Origin: Paracoccaceae bacterium | Lineage (GTDB): Bacteria; Pseudomonadota; Alphaproteobacteria; Rhodobacterales; Rhodobacteraceae | DNA: 64,000 nt | NCBI GenBank assembly: GCA_002708925.1 | Contig: PAPN01000059.1 | Span: forward strand, 52,783 to 116,782 | Direction: 5' to 3' | Part shown: one piece after another, positions 8,835 to 19,652 of the stretch | Numbering within the stretch: the first letter of the stretch is position 1 | Layout: the number at the start of each line of letters is the position of its first letter | Notes under the pieces: generated by a model | Databases searched by the model: none | What the model saw: only the letters and a program-made list of their open reading frames with translations | What the model was told of the DNA's origin: nothing | Translations under genes and position numbers: made by a program

Positions 8835-9411
8835 GGCGGCCTCGTGAATCAGGTTTGGCAATAATCTTGCGTTCGCGTGTTGATACTTGGAATTTTATGC
8901 CCCTGTCAATTCGCCGCGTTGCGGCATTTTCAGACTGTGACACTGACGATTTCCGTAAGCGCGAAACAGAGGCAGGATGCCCGCCTGAATATCGCTGTGG
9001 AAATGCCTCTTTGGTCGTTGCTGTTGCTTGGGCGCAGGGCCGGCCGAAGATGACCGCGAAACGACTCATCCCAGAGCCCGAGGGGACGCTGCTTTCTCTG
9101 GCGGGTCAGATTCGGGGCTATACATTAGAAGTAGGTTTGCATGTTTTGCGTCTGCGCGGACTGATGCAGGAAGAACACGGTCAGAGACGCGCACCCCCCG
9201 GCCCAGAGACGCTGCTGGCCTTTTATGCTGCTTCTATCAAACATCTTTTTCGCACTTGCAGCAAGAATCCCCTGGTTCATTCTGCGGTTGCGAGGTCATA
9301 AAATTACAAAAAGCTCCTAATTGAGATTGCATTGTTGCGCAGCCACATTTATCTCAACTTCATGACGTCGCGATTCTGCATTGCGGCAAGAGACGCTAGA
9401 TGGAGGCTCAG
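8835..9411. promoter_or_regulatory. Divergent intergenic region between ecm and ccr
   Basis: This 577-base region must hold promoters for both ethylmalonyl-CoA pathway genes. The octamer TTGCGGCA occurs at 8919-8926 (within the inverted repeat GCCGC-GTT-GCGGC, 8913-8925) and again at 9381-9388 just before ccr. A related TTGCGCA lies near 9335. The segment 9296-9330 is AT-rich (AAAATTACAAAAAG). The repeated motif may be a regulator target, but no transcription start can be assigned. Confidence 0.4.
9050..9301 (+). CDS. Possible small ORF of 83 codons in the ecm-ccr gap, doubtful
   Basis: An open frame from ATG at 9050 could encode a basic peptide starting MTAKRLIPEPEGTLLSL. It has no recognisable domain, only a weak ribosome site, and its downstream half becomes AT-rich with less coding-like codon use. 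It may be noise within a regulatory region. It is listed because nothing else fills the gap. Confidence 0.2.
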   Translation: MTAKRLIPEPEGTLLSLAGQIRGYTLEVGLHVLRLRGLMQEEHGQRRAPPGPETLLAFYAASIKHLFRTCSKNPLVHSAVARS

Positions 9412-10701
<1,290 letters not shown>

Positions 10702-10727
10702 GCGCTGCCGCCGGATTGAAATGACGA

Positions 10728-10760
10728 AACCGCCGGGGCCAGCCCTGGCGGTTTTCTTTT
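10728..10760 (+). terminator. Terminator after ccr
   Basis: AACCGCCGGGG-CCAG-CCCTGGCGGTT followed by TTCTTTT is a strong rho-independent hairpin 27 bases after the ccr stop. Confidence 0.85.
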
Positions 10761-10821
10761 GTGGGGCAGGGCGAAATTTGGGTGCTGGCCCCCAGACGGG
10801 ATGGGCTGTAGGGTCGCGCGC

Positions 10822-12354
10822 ATGACTGTGCCCGCGTTGACATTCTCCGAAGATCAGGCCGAAGCCTACGATATGATTTCCGAGGCCCTGAAGGGCTTTG
10901 GCGTGGATCTGGACCAGGGGCTGCTGACCCCTCCGGCCGAGGGTAAAACCCGCGTCATGGCCGTGCTGGGCAAGGCCGGGTCGGGCAAGACCTTGCTGCT
11001 GTCCGAGCTGACCAAAGCACTGGAAAACGCGGGCGTGGATATTGTCTCGGGCGATTACGAAGGCAAACGCCGCAAAGAGCGGCGGACCCTGGCGATTCTG
11101 GCCCCCACGAACAAGGCCGCCAGCGTGTTGCGCAATCGCGGTGTGCCAGCCACGACGATTCACCGGATTCTCTATACCCCGGTCTACGATCCCGAATACG
11201 AAAAGATCGCCGAATGGCTGGCCGGCAATGAAGAACGCCCCGAGATCGAGGGCCTGACAGACGAGGCGCTGGACCGCGCCTTTGCCTTCTATCAGCAGAA
11301 CAAATCCATCCCCGGCGCGCTGGCCGCCGCTGGCCTGCGGGGCAGTGATTTCATCACCGGATGGAAGCGGCGCGATGATCCGCTGGATATTGGATTCATT
11401 GACGAAGCCTCGATGCTGGATGAGCGTCAATTCGATGATCTAAAAGAGATTTTTCCCAGTCTGACCCTGTTCGGAGACCCCGCGCAGCTGGCCCCTGTGG
11501 GCCAATCGGGGCAGATGGTGTTTGACACGATGCCCGCGGTGGCCAAGCTGGAATTGCACCGGGTGCACCGTCAGGATGCGGACAATCCGATCCTGGATCT
11601 GGCCCATGCGCTGGCCGACCCGGCCCTGGGATTCGAAGAATTCGAACGCATGATCGAGGACGTCGCCCGCCGTGACGAACGGGTCGTCTGGGCGCAGCGG
11701 GTCGAGGTGGATTTGATGGCGCGCAGCCCTGTTCTGGTCTGGCGTAACGCCACGCGGATACGGCTGATCAACGCCTTCCGCTCGGTCTACGGCGCGCCCG
11801 AGGATGCGCTGCTGGAGGGCGAGCCTCTGATCTGCGACGGGATCGAACTGCCCCTGAAACACCGCAAAAAACGCGTGGACCTAGAGGCGCGGGGCCTGAT
11901 CAAGGGCGCACAGGTCGTGTATCTGGGGCCGGGGCGCAAGCCGGGGTTTTCCCGAATGCACGTGATGGGCGCCGAGGATCCGCAGGTGAATGTTGCCTCG
12001 ATCATCAAAATCGAAAAACCTGACGAGGAAGAGCCCTTTATCCCCTTTGCCGCCCGCATGGGCGCCGCGTTTTTGCATGGGGCGGCCGTCACCATCCACA
12101 AGGCGCAGGGCAGCCAATGGGAAAACGTACAGGTCTTTGCGCCCGATCTGTATGCCGCCGCCCGGATGGGCCGCAGCGAGGCCGGACAGCCCTTGTGGAA
12201 ACGCCTGGCCTATGTTGCGATCACGCGCGCTGAAAAGCGGCTGTTCTGGGTGGTGCGTAACCGGCTGTCGAAACCGGCGGGGCCGCTTTCGGTAGAGGAT
12301 CTGCGCGCCGCGCCCGTCGCTCCGCTGACCCTGCAATCGGAGGAGCCCCAGTGA
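10822..12354 (+). CDS. ATP-dependent DNA helicase, superfamily 1 (RecD/UvrD-C type)
   Basis: This 510-residue helicase has Walker A GKAGSGKT at residues 50-57, ILAPTNKAA (motif Ia), [10 protein letters not shown] (Walker B), [13 protein letters not shown] (motif III), and C-terminal [14 protein letters not shown] and [12 protein letters not shown] (motifs V and VI). This architecture matches small RecD-like or exodeoxyribonuclease-V-like helicases annotated widely in Alphaproteobacteria. No nuclease domain is visible. It probably acts in DNA repair or recombination, though the pathway cannot be specified. The start at [12 protein letters not shown] follows AGGGT and fits the onset of similarity. 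The stop overlaps the GTG start of the downstream SDR gene. Confidence 0.85.
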   Translation: MTVPALTFSEDQAEAYDMISEALKGFGVDLDQGLLTPPAEGKTRVMAVLGKAGSGKTLLLSELTKALENAGVDIVSGDYEGKRRKERRTLAILAPTNKAASVLRNRGVPATTIHRILYTPVYDPEYEKIAEWLAGNEERPEIEGLTDEALDRAFAFYQQNKSIPGALAAAGLRGSDFITGWKRRDDPLDIGFIDEASMLDERQFDDLKEIFPSLTLFGDPAQLAPVGQSGQMVFDTMPAVAKLELHRVHRQDADNPILDLAHALADPALGFEEFERMIEDVARRDERVVWAQRVEVDLMARSPVLVWRNATRIRLINAFRSVYGAPEDALLEGEPLICDGIELPLKHRKKRVDLEARGLIKGAQVVYLGPGRKPGFSRMHVMGAEDPQVNVASIIKIEKPDEEEPFIPFAARMGAAFLHGAAVTIHKAQGSQWENVQVFAPDLYAAARMGRSEAGQPLWKRLAYVAITRAEKRLFWVVRNRLSKPAGPLSVEDLRAAPVAPLTLQSEEPQ

Positions 12355-13070
12355 AATCCATCATCATCACCGGCGCCAGCGCCGGGATTGGCGCGGCCTG
12401 TGCCCGCAGGTTCCTGAACGAAGGCTGGCGCGTGGGGCTGCTGGCCCGCCGCGCCGAGGCGTTGGAAACCGTGGCCCAGGGGCACCCGAATGCGGTTATC
12501 CTGCCCTGCGATGTGACGGATCCGGCGCAGGTGGAGGCAGGGTTTGACCGTTTCATGGATCAGGCCGGGCGGCTGGATGTGCTGTTTAACAACGCCGGCA
12601 TGTTCGGCCGCGCCGTGCCGATTGACCAGCTTTCGGTTCAGGAATGGCGGCAGGTGCGCGAGGTCAATCTGGACGGGATGTTCCTGTGCGCGCGCGCGGC
12701 GTTCGGACGGATGCGGCGGCAGGTGCCGATGGGCGGGCGGATTATCAACAATGGCTCGATCAGCGCGCACAGCCCGCGCGAAGGATCGGTCACCTACACC
12801 ACAACGAAACACGCCATCACCGGGCTGACCAAAACGCTCAGCCTGGATGGGCGGGCCTTTGATATTGCGTGCGGCCAGATCGACATCGGCAACGCCCGCA
12901 CCGATCTGCTGGAGGGTATCATCGCGCAAAACCCGGACAATCCTCCGCCCTCGATGGATGTGGGGGATGTGGCCGCGGCGGTGGTGCAGATGGCCAATCT
13001 AGGCCCCGAGGCAAACGTGCAGTTCATGACCCTGATGGCGACGAAAATGCCTTATATCGGGCGGGGTTAA
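12351..13070 (+). CDS. Short-chain dehydrogenase/reductase (SDR)
   Basis: This 239-residue oxidoreductase has the classical NAD(P)-binding TGASAGIG at residues 7-14, the NNAG motif near residue 80, a serine at 136-138 (NGSIS) and the catalytic Y149-x-x-x-K153 (YTTTK). The GTG start at 12351 overlaps the helicase stop (GTGA) and follows GGAGGAG at good spacing, so translational coupling is likely. The substrate is unknown. It faces the convergent TIGR02186 gene, and the two ORFs overlap by 4 bases at their ends. Confidence 0.88.
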   Translation: MKSIIITGASAGIGAACARRFLNEGWRVGLLARRAEALETVAQGHPNAVILPCDVTDPAQVEAGFDRFMDQAGRLDVLFNNAGMFGRAVPIDQLSVQEWRQVREVNLDGMFLCARAAFGRMRRQVPMGGRIINNGSISAHSPREGSVTYTTTKHAITGLTKTLSLDGRAFDIACGQIDIGNARTDLLEGIIAQNPDNPPPSMDVGDVAAAVVQMANLGPEANVQFMTLMATKMPYIGRG

Positions 13071-13828
13071 CTCAGGCGGATAAGCCTGAAAATCGCCGAG
13101 GCCAGCCAGCCGGCAAACACCGCCAGCGCCAGTGACAGCAGCCCATATAGGGCGGCCTGTTCCTGGGCCAGATTGAACAGGAACCGCTCCAGCCCCACTT
13201 TGCGCACGTCGATTTCCGTCTCGAAACTGGAAACGACCTGGCCTTTGCGGGTCAGGTAGATACGGGTGCGATAGGCGCCCTCGGTCAGGTTCGAGGGCAG
13301 GGCAATCGAGGTGCGAAACAGCGTCTGCTGGTCAATCGTCACCGCGCCTTCCTGCATCTGATAGACGCCCTCAGCCCGCCGAATTCGCAGCAGGGCCTCG
13401 GTGAAGTCATGGGCGTTTTCCTTCATCCCCGGCGTGATGACAGCGCGAATGTGCCGTTCAAGCGAAACCCCGTAGCGCAGGTCTTCGAACGGGTGCAGCA
13501 CCTGCTCAAAGGGGCGCGTGGTGGCGACGGCATAAAACGAGGGCGCCGAGGCAATCTGCACCGAGGCCGCATTCACCCAGATCCCGAATTTGCGATCCTT
13601 GCGGCGCAGCGTGGCCGGACCGGAGGGCCCGGCGATGGCGATGATCACGTCCAGGGGCGCGTCCGGGATGGGGGTCTCGCGTTTGACCGCGCCGAACACC
13701 AGAATTTCCGAACCGTCGAACCGCGCGGTGATCGCCACCTTATCCTGGCTGAGGCCCAGAACGACCTCTTCGGCTGCTGTGGCAGCAAGGGGAAGAAGCA
13801 GGAAAAGCGCGGCCAGAACCCGGATCAT
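13067..13828 (-). CDS. TIGR02186-type exported membrane-anchored protein
   Basis: This 253-residue protein has an N-terminal signal segment ([19 protein letters not shown]), a long periplasmic domain and one C-terminal membrane helix ([20 protein letters not shown]). The sequence pattern ([21 protein letters not shown]... and VIAIAGP) matches the conserved alphaproteobacterial family TIGR02186, typically encoded next to a TauE/TSUP permease. Here its ATG overlaps the stop of that permease gene by 4 bases. Its role is unknown; a partner in sulfite or sulfonate-related export is inference from the pairing. The longer upstream open frame is a shadow of the permease gene. Confidence 0.8.
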   Translation of the reverse strand: MIRVLAALFLLLPLAATAAEEVVLGLSQDKVAITARFDGSEILVFGAVKRETPIPDAPLDVIIAIAGPSGPATLRRKDRKFGIWVNAASVQIASAPSFYAVATTRPFEQVLHPFEDLRYGVSLERHIRAVITPGMKENAHDFTEALLRIRRAEGVYQMQEGAVTIDQQTLFRTSIALPSNLTEGAYRTRIYLTRKGQVVSSFETEIDVRKVGLERFLFNLAQEQAALYGLLSLALAVFAGWLASAIFRLIRLS

Positions 13829-14745
13829 GCGCCCGCCCTCGACGCGATCGAGAACAGCTCGGACGGTTCGATCAGCAGCTCCAGTGCGATCTTGGCGCAG
13901 ACCGCGATGACCAGCAGGGCCAGTAGCACGCGCAGTTGCTCGGCCTTGAGCTTCACGCCGATCCGCGTGCCGATCTGCGCGCCGATGACGCCGCCGACCA
14001 GCAGGAACAGCGCCAGTGGCAGATCCACCGTATGGTTCGTGATCGCGTGCAGCATGGTGGTAAAGGCGGCAACGAAAATGATCTGAAACAGCGATGTCCC
14101 AACCACAACCTTTGTCGGCATTCCCAGAATATAGATCATCGCGGGCACCATGATAAAACCTCCGCCCACGCCCATCACGGCGGCCAGCATCCCCACGCAG
14201 AATCCCACCAGAACCGGCGGGATCACCGAAATATACAGCCCCGAAGTCCGAAACCGCATTTTCAGCGGCGCGGTATGCACCCAATTGCGATTGCGCCGCT
14301 TGATCACCGGCCCCCCCGCCATCCGCGCCCGGCGCATTGCGCGCAGGCTTTCGATCAGCATCAGGCTGCCGATGACGCCCAGGAACAGAACATAACAAAG
14401 CCGCACCAGAAGATCGACTTGCCCCAATGATTTCAAATAGTTAAATAGCATGACGCCAAAGGCCGAGCCGACAAGCCCCCCGCCCAGCAGCACCCATCCC
14501 ATTTTCAGATCGACATTTTTACGTTTCAGATGCGCCAACAGCCCAGAGAAGGACGAAGCCACAATCTGATTGGCCGAGGTCGCCACGGCCACGGCGGGGG
14601 GGATGCCGACGAAAAACAGCAGGGGGGTGATCAGAAACCCGCCTCCGACGCCGAAAATGCCGGATAGAACCCCGACAATCCCCCCCAGTCCCAACAACAG
14701 GAAGGCATTTACCGAGATTTCTGCAATGGGCAGGTAGATTTGCAT
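13825..14745 (-). CDS. TauE/SafE (TSUP) family permease
   Basis: This 306-residue integral membrane protein has about eight helices in two repeats. Each repeat contains the family glycine motif, GIFGVGGGFLITPLL near residues 30-44 and AVMGVGGGFIMVPAMI in the second half. TSUP proteins are proposed to export sulfite, sulfoacetate or related anions. The start at MQIYLPIAEIS follows AGGTAAG. The upstream continuation of the open frame runs into the BMP operon and is not coding. It is coupled to the TIGR02186 gene, a common arrangement. It probably forms a two-gene unit separate from the upstream importer operon, separated by 80 bases. Confidence 0.9.
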   Translation of the reverse strand: MQIYLPIAEISVNAFLLLGLGGIVGVLSGIFGVGGGFLITPLLFFVGIPPAVAVATSANQIVASSFSGLLAHLKRKNVDLKMGWVLLGGGLVGSAFGVMLFNYLKSLGQVDLLVRLCYVLFLGVIGSLMLIESLRAMRRARMAGGPVIKRRNRNWVHTAPLKMRFRTSGLYISVIPPVLVGFCVGMLAAVMGVGGGFIMVPAMIYILGMPTKVVVGTSLFQIIFVAAFTTMLHAITNHTVDLPLALFLLVGGVIGAQIGTRIGVKLKAEQLRVLLALLVIAVCAKIALELLIEPSELFSIASRAGA

Positions 14746-14825
14746 GAACTTACCTAGCGCGGCGGATTGACGCTTGGCAAGCGGCGGGGCTTGTGAAGAG
14801 AGGTCTTTTTCCGGTTTGGCTGAGG

Positions 14826-15791
14826 TTAACGCTCTTTCACATAGGGTTCGCCGCCCGCGCGCGGGGGAATGGCCTTGCCGACAAAGCCTGCCAGAATCAC
14901 AACGGTCAGGATATAGGGCAGCGCGTCCATCGCCTGCACCGGAATGGTAAAGGCCCCCAGGTCGATATTCTGATAGCGCAGCGCCACCGCTTGCAGCAGC
15001 CCAAACAGCAAGGTCGCGGACAGCGCGTACCAGGGGCGCCACTTGGCAAAGATCAGGGCAGCCAGGGCGATATAGCCCCGCCCGGCGGTCATGTCCTTCA
15101 CGAAACCCGCCTGCAAGGCCGTCGCCAGATAGGCCCCGGCAATCCCGCACAGCAGCCCGCAGATCGCCACCGCCGCATAGCGCAGCCCAACCACCGAAAC
15201 GCCCGCCGTATCCACGGCTGCGGGGTTTTCCCCCACCGCCCGCAGCCGCAGGCCGAAACGCGTCCGATACAGAATCCACCAGGTCAGCGGCACGCAGGCA
15301 AAGGCCAGGTACACCAGAAACGAATGCCCCGAGATCAGCTCGGCATAAAGCGGGCCGATCAGCGGAACATCGGCCAGAGCCTGAGCACCGGGCAGGGGGA
15401 TCGGCTCGAATCGGGCCTCATTGGGCAAGGACGGCGTGCGCCCGCCCTTGGCAAACCACGCCTGCGCCACCACAACGGTCATCCCCGCCGCCAGAAAGTT
15501 GATCGCCACGCCGGAAATCAGCTGATTGCCCCGGCACGTGATCGAGGCCAGCCCGTGCAGTGCCGACAGCAGCAAAGAGCCTGCGATCGCGGCCAGAAGG
15601 CCCAGCCAGACATTGCCGGTTTCATAGGCGACGGCGCCGGACAGGAAGGCCGCGACCAGCATTTTGCCCTCTAGCCCGATGTCGAAAATGCCGGCGCGTT
15701 CGGAATAAAGCCCGGCCAGACAGGCCAGCAAAAGCGGCGTCGCCAACCGGACGGTAGAGTCCAGAATTTGCAAAAGGGTCAAATAATCCAT
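14826..15791 (-). CDS. ABC transporter permease, BMP/nucleoside type, second permease
   Basis: This 321-residue membrane protein belongs to the branched-chain-type permease fold used with BMP substrate-binding proteins. Conserved segments are LYSERAGIFDIGLEGKMLVAAF near the N-terminus, GNQLISGVAINFLAAGM, and the cytoplasmic coupling region RAVGENPAAVDTAGVSV. It is the last gene in the order BMP protein, ATPase, permease, permease. It starts 4 bases after the preceding permease stop. Homologous systems import purine nucleosides (for example Streptococcus and Borrelia BMP systems). The deoD gene on the same strand supports nucleoside uptake here, though the substrate is inference. Confidence 0.9.
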   Translation of the reverse strand: MDYLTLLQILDSTVRLATPLLLACLAGLYSERAGIFDIGLEGKMLVAAFLSGAVAYETGNVWLGLLAAIAGSLLLSALHGLASITCRGNQLISGVAINFLAAGMTVVVAQAWFAKGGRTPSLPNEARFEPIPLPGAQALADVPLIGPLYAELISGHSFLVYLAFACVPLTWWILYRTRFGLRLRAVGENPAAVDTAGVSVVGLRYAAVAICGLLCGIAGAYLATALQAGFVKDMTAGRGYIALAALIFAKWRPWYALSATLLFGLLQAVALRYQNIDLGAFTIPVQAMDALPYILTVVILAGFVGKAIPPRAGGEPYVKER

Positions 15792-15795
15792 GATC

Positions 15796-16890
15796 TTAGC
15801 CCTCTCGTTTGCGCAAGGTTAGGAACAGACGTTCCAGCGGCATCCGCACCATATTGTCCAGTGCGCCGGTGAACAGGATCACCAGCGCCTGGATCACCAC
15901 GATCATCTCGCGCGGGATACTGGTCCAGAGCGCCAGCTCGGCACCGCCCTGATAAAGAAACCCGAAAAGAATTGCCGCCAGCAGCACGCCTACCGGATGC
16001 GAGCGCCCCATCAGCGCCACCGCGATCCCGATGAACCCCGCGCCCTCGGTGGCGTTCATGACCAGGCGCTCGGCCTCGCCCATGGTGGTGTTGACCGACA
16101 TCAGCCCGGCCAGCGCGCCGGAAATCAGCATGGCCACGATGGTGATTTTCACCGGGCTGATCCCGGCATATTTCGCCGCCGATTCCGAATGGCCGAAGGC
16201 GCGGAGTTCATAGCCCAGCCGTGTCCGCCAGATCAGCAGCCAGACAAAGACACAGGCCGCCAGCGCAATCAGCAGGCTGACATTCGCCGGTGCGGCCTTG
16301 GAGAAATTGATCCCGATGGGGGCCAGCAATTCATGCAGGGTGGGCAGGTGCGTGGGCTCGGGGAATTTGGCCGAGGCCGGATCCATCGCGCGCGGCGGAC
16401 GCATCACGTTGACCAGCATATAGTTTAGCACGGCGGCGGCGATGAAATTGAACATGATCGTGGTGATCACGATATGGCTGCCGCGTTTGGCCTGTAAATA
16501 GGCCGGGATCGCGGCCCAGGCCGCGCCAAATACCGCCCCGCTGACCGAGGCAGCGATCACCGCCACCGTCCAATGCGGCCAGGGCATATAGAGGCACACA
16601 ATCGCCACCCCCAGCCCGCCCAGCATGGCCTGGCCCTCGCCTCCGATATTGAACATCCGCGCGTGGAACGCCACGGCCACCGCCAGCCCGGTAAAGATGA
16701 AATTCGTGGCGTAATACAGCGTGTAGCCCCAGCCATAGGTGGATCCCAACGCGCCCTGAACCATCAGTTTCACCGCCGCCCAGGGGTCTTCTCCGATGGC
16801 GAGGATCACCAGCGCAGACAGCACCGCCGCGATCAGCAGGCTGATCAGCGGAATCAGGATCACATCGGCCCATTTTGGCATCTTCTCCAT
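15796..16890 (-). CDS. ABC transporter permease, BMP/nucleoside type, first permease
   Basis: This 364-residue inner-membrane permease has multiple hydrophobic spans, the conserved FNIGGEGQAMLGGLGVA, and the coupling segment LRAFGHSESAAKYAGISPVK. It pairs with the downstream permease to form the heterodimeric channel. Its ATG overlaps the stop of the ATPase gene (TAATG), a sign of tight translational coupling. N-terminal MEKMPKWADVILIPLISLLIAA begins the first helix. The family is clear; the substrate (probably purine nucleosides) is inferred from the gene set. Confidence 0.9.
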   Translation of the reverse strand: MEKMPKWADVILIPLISLLIAAVLSALVILAIGEDPWAAVKLMVQGALGSTYGWGYTLYYATNFIFTGLAVAVAFHARMFNIGGEGQAMLGGLGVAIVCLYMPWPHWTVAVIAASVSGAVFGAAWAAIPAYLQAKRGSHIVITTIMFNFIAAAVLNYMLVNVMRPPRAMDPASAKFPEPTHLPTLHELLAPIGINFSKAAPANVSLLIALAACVFVWLLIWRTRLGYELRAFGHSESAAKYAGISPVKITIVAMLISGALAGLMSVNTTMGEAERLVMNATEGAGFIGIAVALMGRSHPVGVLLAAILFGFLYQGGAELALWTSIPREMIVVIQALVILFTGALDNMVRMPLERLFLTLRKREG

Positions 16891-18425
16891 TATGCGGCCC
16901 TTCCGTTCATGCCCGCCATCAAGAGGCCCAGCTCGCCCGCGTCGGTTTGATCGGGCAGGCGTTCGCCCATGATTTGGCCGTCAAACATCACCGCGATCCG
17001 ATCTGAGAGGCTGAGGATCTCCTCCAGCTCGACCGAGACCAACAGGATCGCGGCCCCCTGATCGCGCAGCGCGACGATCTGGTTGTGAATGAATTCAATC
17101 GCGCCGATGTCCACGCCGCGCGTGGGCTGCCCGACCAGCAGCAATCCGGGGTTTTGTTCGATCTCGCGCGCGACGACGATTTTTTGCTGATTGCCCCCGC
17201 TGAAGTTTTTCGCGGCCAGCCAGGGATCGGGCGGGCGGACGTCGAATTTCTGCATTTTGGCGACGGTATCGTCCCGCAGGGCGGCGTTATTCATCAGCAG
17301 CCCCTGCTGATAAGCCGGATCGCGGTGATAGCCAAAAGCGACGTTTTCCCAGGCGAAGAAGTCCATGATCAGGCCTTCGCGCTGGCGGTCTTCGGGAACA
17401 TGAGCGATGCCGCGTGCGCGGCGCGATTGCCCGTCGGAATACCGCCCGGTCAGGTCAATCTCGTCCCCGTTCAGCGTGATTTTTCCGGTGGCGGGCATCA
17501 TGCCGCCCAGCACCGCCAGCAGCTCGGACTGGCCGTTGCCAGCCACCCCGGCGATGCCCAGAATCTCGCCCGCGCGGATGTTCAGGGACACGTTTTTCAG
17601 GCGCTGCACGCCCGCCTCATCCGTGACATTCAGGTTTTGTACCTCCAGCACGGTGCCCCCCGGTTGCGCAGGCGCCTTATCGACCCGCAACAAGACCTTG
17701 CGGCCCACCATCAGCTCGGCCAGCTCTTCGGGGTTCGTCTCCGAAGTCTTGACCGTGGCGGTCATTTCCCCGCGCCGCATGACACTGACGGTGTCGGTGA
17801 TTTCCATGATCTCACGCAGTTTATGCGTGATCAGGATGATGGTTTTGCCTTCGGCGCGCAGCCTGTCCAGAATGCGGAACAGCTGGTCGGCCTCGGCCGG
17901 GGTCAGAACGCCTGTGGGCTCGTCCAGGATCAGGATGTCCGCCTGCCGGTAGAGCGCTTTCAAAATCTCCACCCGCTGCTGCATCCCGACGCCGATGTCC
18001 TCAATGATGGCGTCGGGGTTCACCTCTAGCCCGTATTCCTTTTCCAGATTTTTCAGGCTTTTACGGGCCTTGGAAAGCGAGGGGCGCAGCAGCCCGCCAT
18101 CTTCGGCCCCCAGGATCACGTTTTCCAGCACCGAGAAGTTCTCGACCAGTTTGAAATGCTGGAACACCATGCCGATGCCCGCCGCAATCGCGGCCTGGCT
18201 ATCGGGGATCGTGGTTTTTTGGCCGTGGATGAACACCTCGCCCTTATCGGCCTTGTAGAAACCATAGAGGATCGACATCAGCGTGGATTTGCCCGCGCCA
18301 TTTTCACCGATGATGCCGTGAATCGTGCCCGGCATCACCCGGATCGAGATGTCCTTGTTGGCCTGAACCGGCCCGAATGCCTTCGAGATGCCCTTCAGCT
18401 CGATCGCTGGTGCTGCGTCTGTCAT
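16890..18425 (-). CDS. ABC transporter ATP-binding protein, duplicated, BMP/sugar type
   Basis: This 511-residue ATPase carries two nucleotide-binding domains in tandem, as in RbsA-type and BMP-associated systems. The first domain has GENGAGKSTLMSILYG (Walker A) and LILDEPTGVLTP (Walker B), with a degenerate signature. The second has GVAGNGQSELLAVLGG as a degenerate P-loop and FSGGNQQKIVVAREI as signature. The start at MTDAAPAIELKG is chosen because GGGGGG precedes it; the 19 upstream codons look non-coding. It lies 75 bases downstream of the binding-protein gene. It powers import through the two following permeases. Confidence 0.93.
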   Translation of the reverse strand: MTDAAPAIELKGISKAFGPVQANKDISIRVMPGTIHGIIGENGAGKSTLMSILYGFYKADKGEVFIHGQKTTIPDSQAAIAAGIGMVFQHFKLVENFSVLENVILGAEDGGLLRPSLSKARKSLKNLEKEYGLEVNPDAIIEDIGVGMQQRVEILKALYRQADILILDEPTGVLTPAEADQLFRILDRLRAEGKTIILITHKLREIMEITDTVSVMRRGEMTATVKTSETNPEELAELMVGRKVLLRVDKAPAQPGGTVLEVQNLNVTDEAGVQRLKNVSLNIRAGEILGIAGVAGNGQSELLAVLGGMMPATGKITLNGDEIDLTGRYSDGQSRRARGIAHVPEDRQREGLIMDFFAWENVAFGYHRDPAYQQGLLMNNAALRDDTVAKMQKFDVRPPDPWLAAKNFSGGNQQKIVVAREIEQNPGLLLVGQPTRGVDIGAIEFIHNQIVALRDQGAAILLVSVELEEILSLSDRIAVMFDGQIMGERLPDQTDAGELGLLMAGMNGRAA

Positions 18426-18499
18426 GTGCCCCCCGTTTTCGGCAAAAGGCCGCGCCGATTTCCCAGCACGGCCCGTTTTCATAGCCAGTTGGCCGGCGA

Positions 18500-19498
18500 T
18501 CAGAACTTGAGCACCGGGCAGCTGTCGTTTTCGTAATAGCTGACGACGTTCAGGCTGCCGTCGATGATCTGCTGCCGCGCGGTGTCAACGGCGGCCTTCA
18601 TTTCGTCGGTGATCAGCGCGGCGTTGTTTTCGTCCAGCGCATAGCCCACGCCATCTTCGGCCAGGCCCATGTTGAAGACGCCGGTCTCAACCGCTTCGCC
18701 CGCTTTCATTGCCTCATAGACGGCGACATCCACGCGTTTCAGCATCGAGGTCAGAACCTTGCCGGGGTGCAGGTGGTTCTGGTTGCTGTCCACGCCGATG
18801 GACAGGATGCCCTCGTCCGCGGCGGTTTGCAGAACGCCCACGCCGGTGCCGCCAGCCGCGGCATAGACAACATCCGCCCCCTGGCTGATCTGCGCCTTGG
18901 TCAGCTCGGAGCCTTTCACCGGGTCATTCCAGGCGGCAGGGGTGGTGCCGGTCATATTGGCAACGATTTTGACGTCCGGGTTCACGGCCATCGCGCCCTG
19001 CGCATAGCCGCAGCCAAAGTGGCGGATCAGCGGCACGTCCATCCCGCCGACAAAGCCCACGGTGCCCGATTTCGAGGCCATCGCGGCCAGCATCCCCACC
19101 AGATACGAGCCCTCATGTTCGGCAAACCCGATCTGGCGGATGTTATCGCCCGCGATCCAGGTCACATCCACCACGACGAACTTGGTGTCCGGATAATCCG
19201 GGGCAACATTGCTGAGCGGATCGGCCATGCCGAACCCCATGGTGATGATCGGATTCGCGCCGGCCTCGGCAAAGCGGCGCAGGGCCTGTTCGCGCTGCGC
19301 TTCGGATTGCATTTCGATCTCGCGGAAGGTGCCTCCGGTTTCCTCGGCCCAGCGGGTTGCGCCATTAAAGGCGGCTTCGTTGAACGATTTGTCGAATTTG
19401 CCACCCAGGTCAAAAACCAGTGCAGGTTCGGCCATTGCGGCCCCCGCGCTTAGCGCCACGGCAGCAGCGGCACCCAGAAATTTGGTCATCAGGGTCAT
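18500..19498 (-). CDS. BMP family ABC transporter substrate-binding protein
   Basis: This 332-residue periplasmic protein has a cleavable signal (residues 1-23, ending AGAAMAEP) without a lipobox. The mature part begins ALVFDLGGKFDKSFNEAAF, the BMP/PnrA hallmark in which the DKSFN loop contacts the nucleoside. Later GGMDVPLIRHFGCGYAQGA and AAGGTGVGVLQTA are also characteristic. Start: the ATG at 19498 follows GGGAGAG; MTKFLG at 19489 is an alternative. The gene heads the importer operon. A hairpin-forming GC-rich leader (GGACGGGCGCACCGTCC on the minus strand) lies upstream, with no recognised riboswitch. Confidence 0.92.
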   Translation of the reverse strand: MTLMTKFLGAAAAVALSAGAAMAEPALVFDLGGKFDKSFNEAAFNGATRWAEETGGTFREIEMQSEAQREQALRRFAEAGANPIITMGFGMADPLSNVAPDYPDTKFVVVDVTWIAGDNIRQIGFAEHEGSYLVGMLAAMASKSGTVGFVGGMDVPLIRHFGCGYAQGAMAVNPDVKIVANMTGTTPAAWNDPVKGSELTKAQISQGADVVYAAAGGTGVGVLQTAADEGILSIGVDSNQNHLHPGKVLTSMLKRVDVAVYEAMKAGEAVETGVFNMGLAEDGVGYALDENNAALITDEMKAAVDTARQQIIDGSLNVVSYYENDSCPVLKF

Positions 19499-19652
19499 CA
19501 ATACTCTCCCACAGTGTTGGCGGGGACGGTGCGCCCGTCCTTTCCGCATCTTGAGCAGATCATGTCTGGTCCTGAGGAATTTAGGCCGCAGCAGCGCTAC
19601 AGCGTCAACAGGAAACTGAGCCCGATCAGGGTGCTTGGGCGGTGCAGGGCTC

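Noticed and set aside
7026..8864. 612-codon plus-strand frame opposite ecm
   Set aside because: Shadow of the mutase gene, whose barrel and cobalamin motifs are unmistakable.
13829..15279. N-terminal extensions of the TIGR02186 and TauE open frames
   Set aside because: They run antiparallel in other frames of adjacent genes; family similarity begins at the internal ATG codons at 13828 and 14745.
19499..19652. Purine riboswitch upstream of the BMP operon
   Set aside because: The leader has a GC-rich hairpin but none of the conserved purine-aptamer junction sequences.
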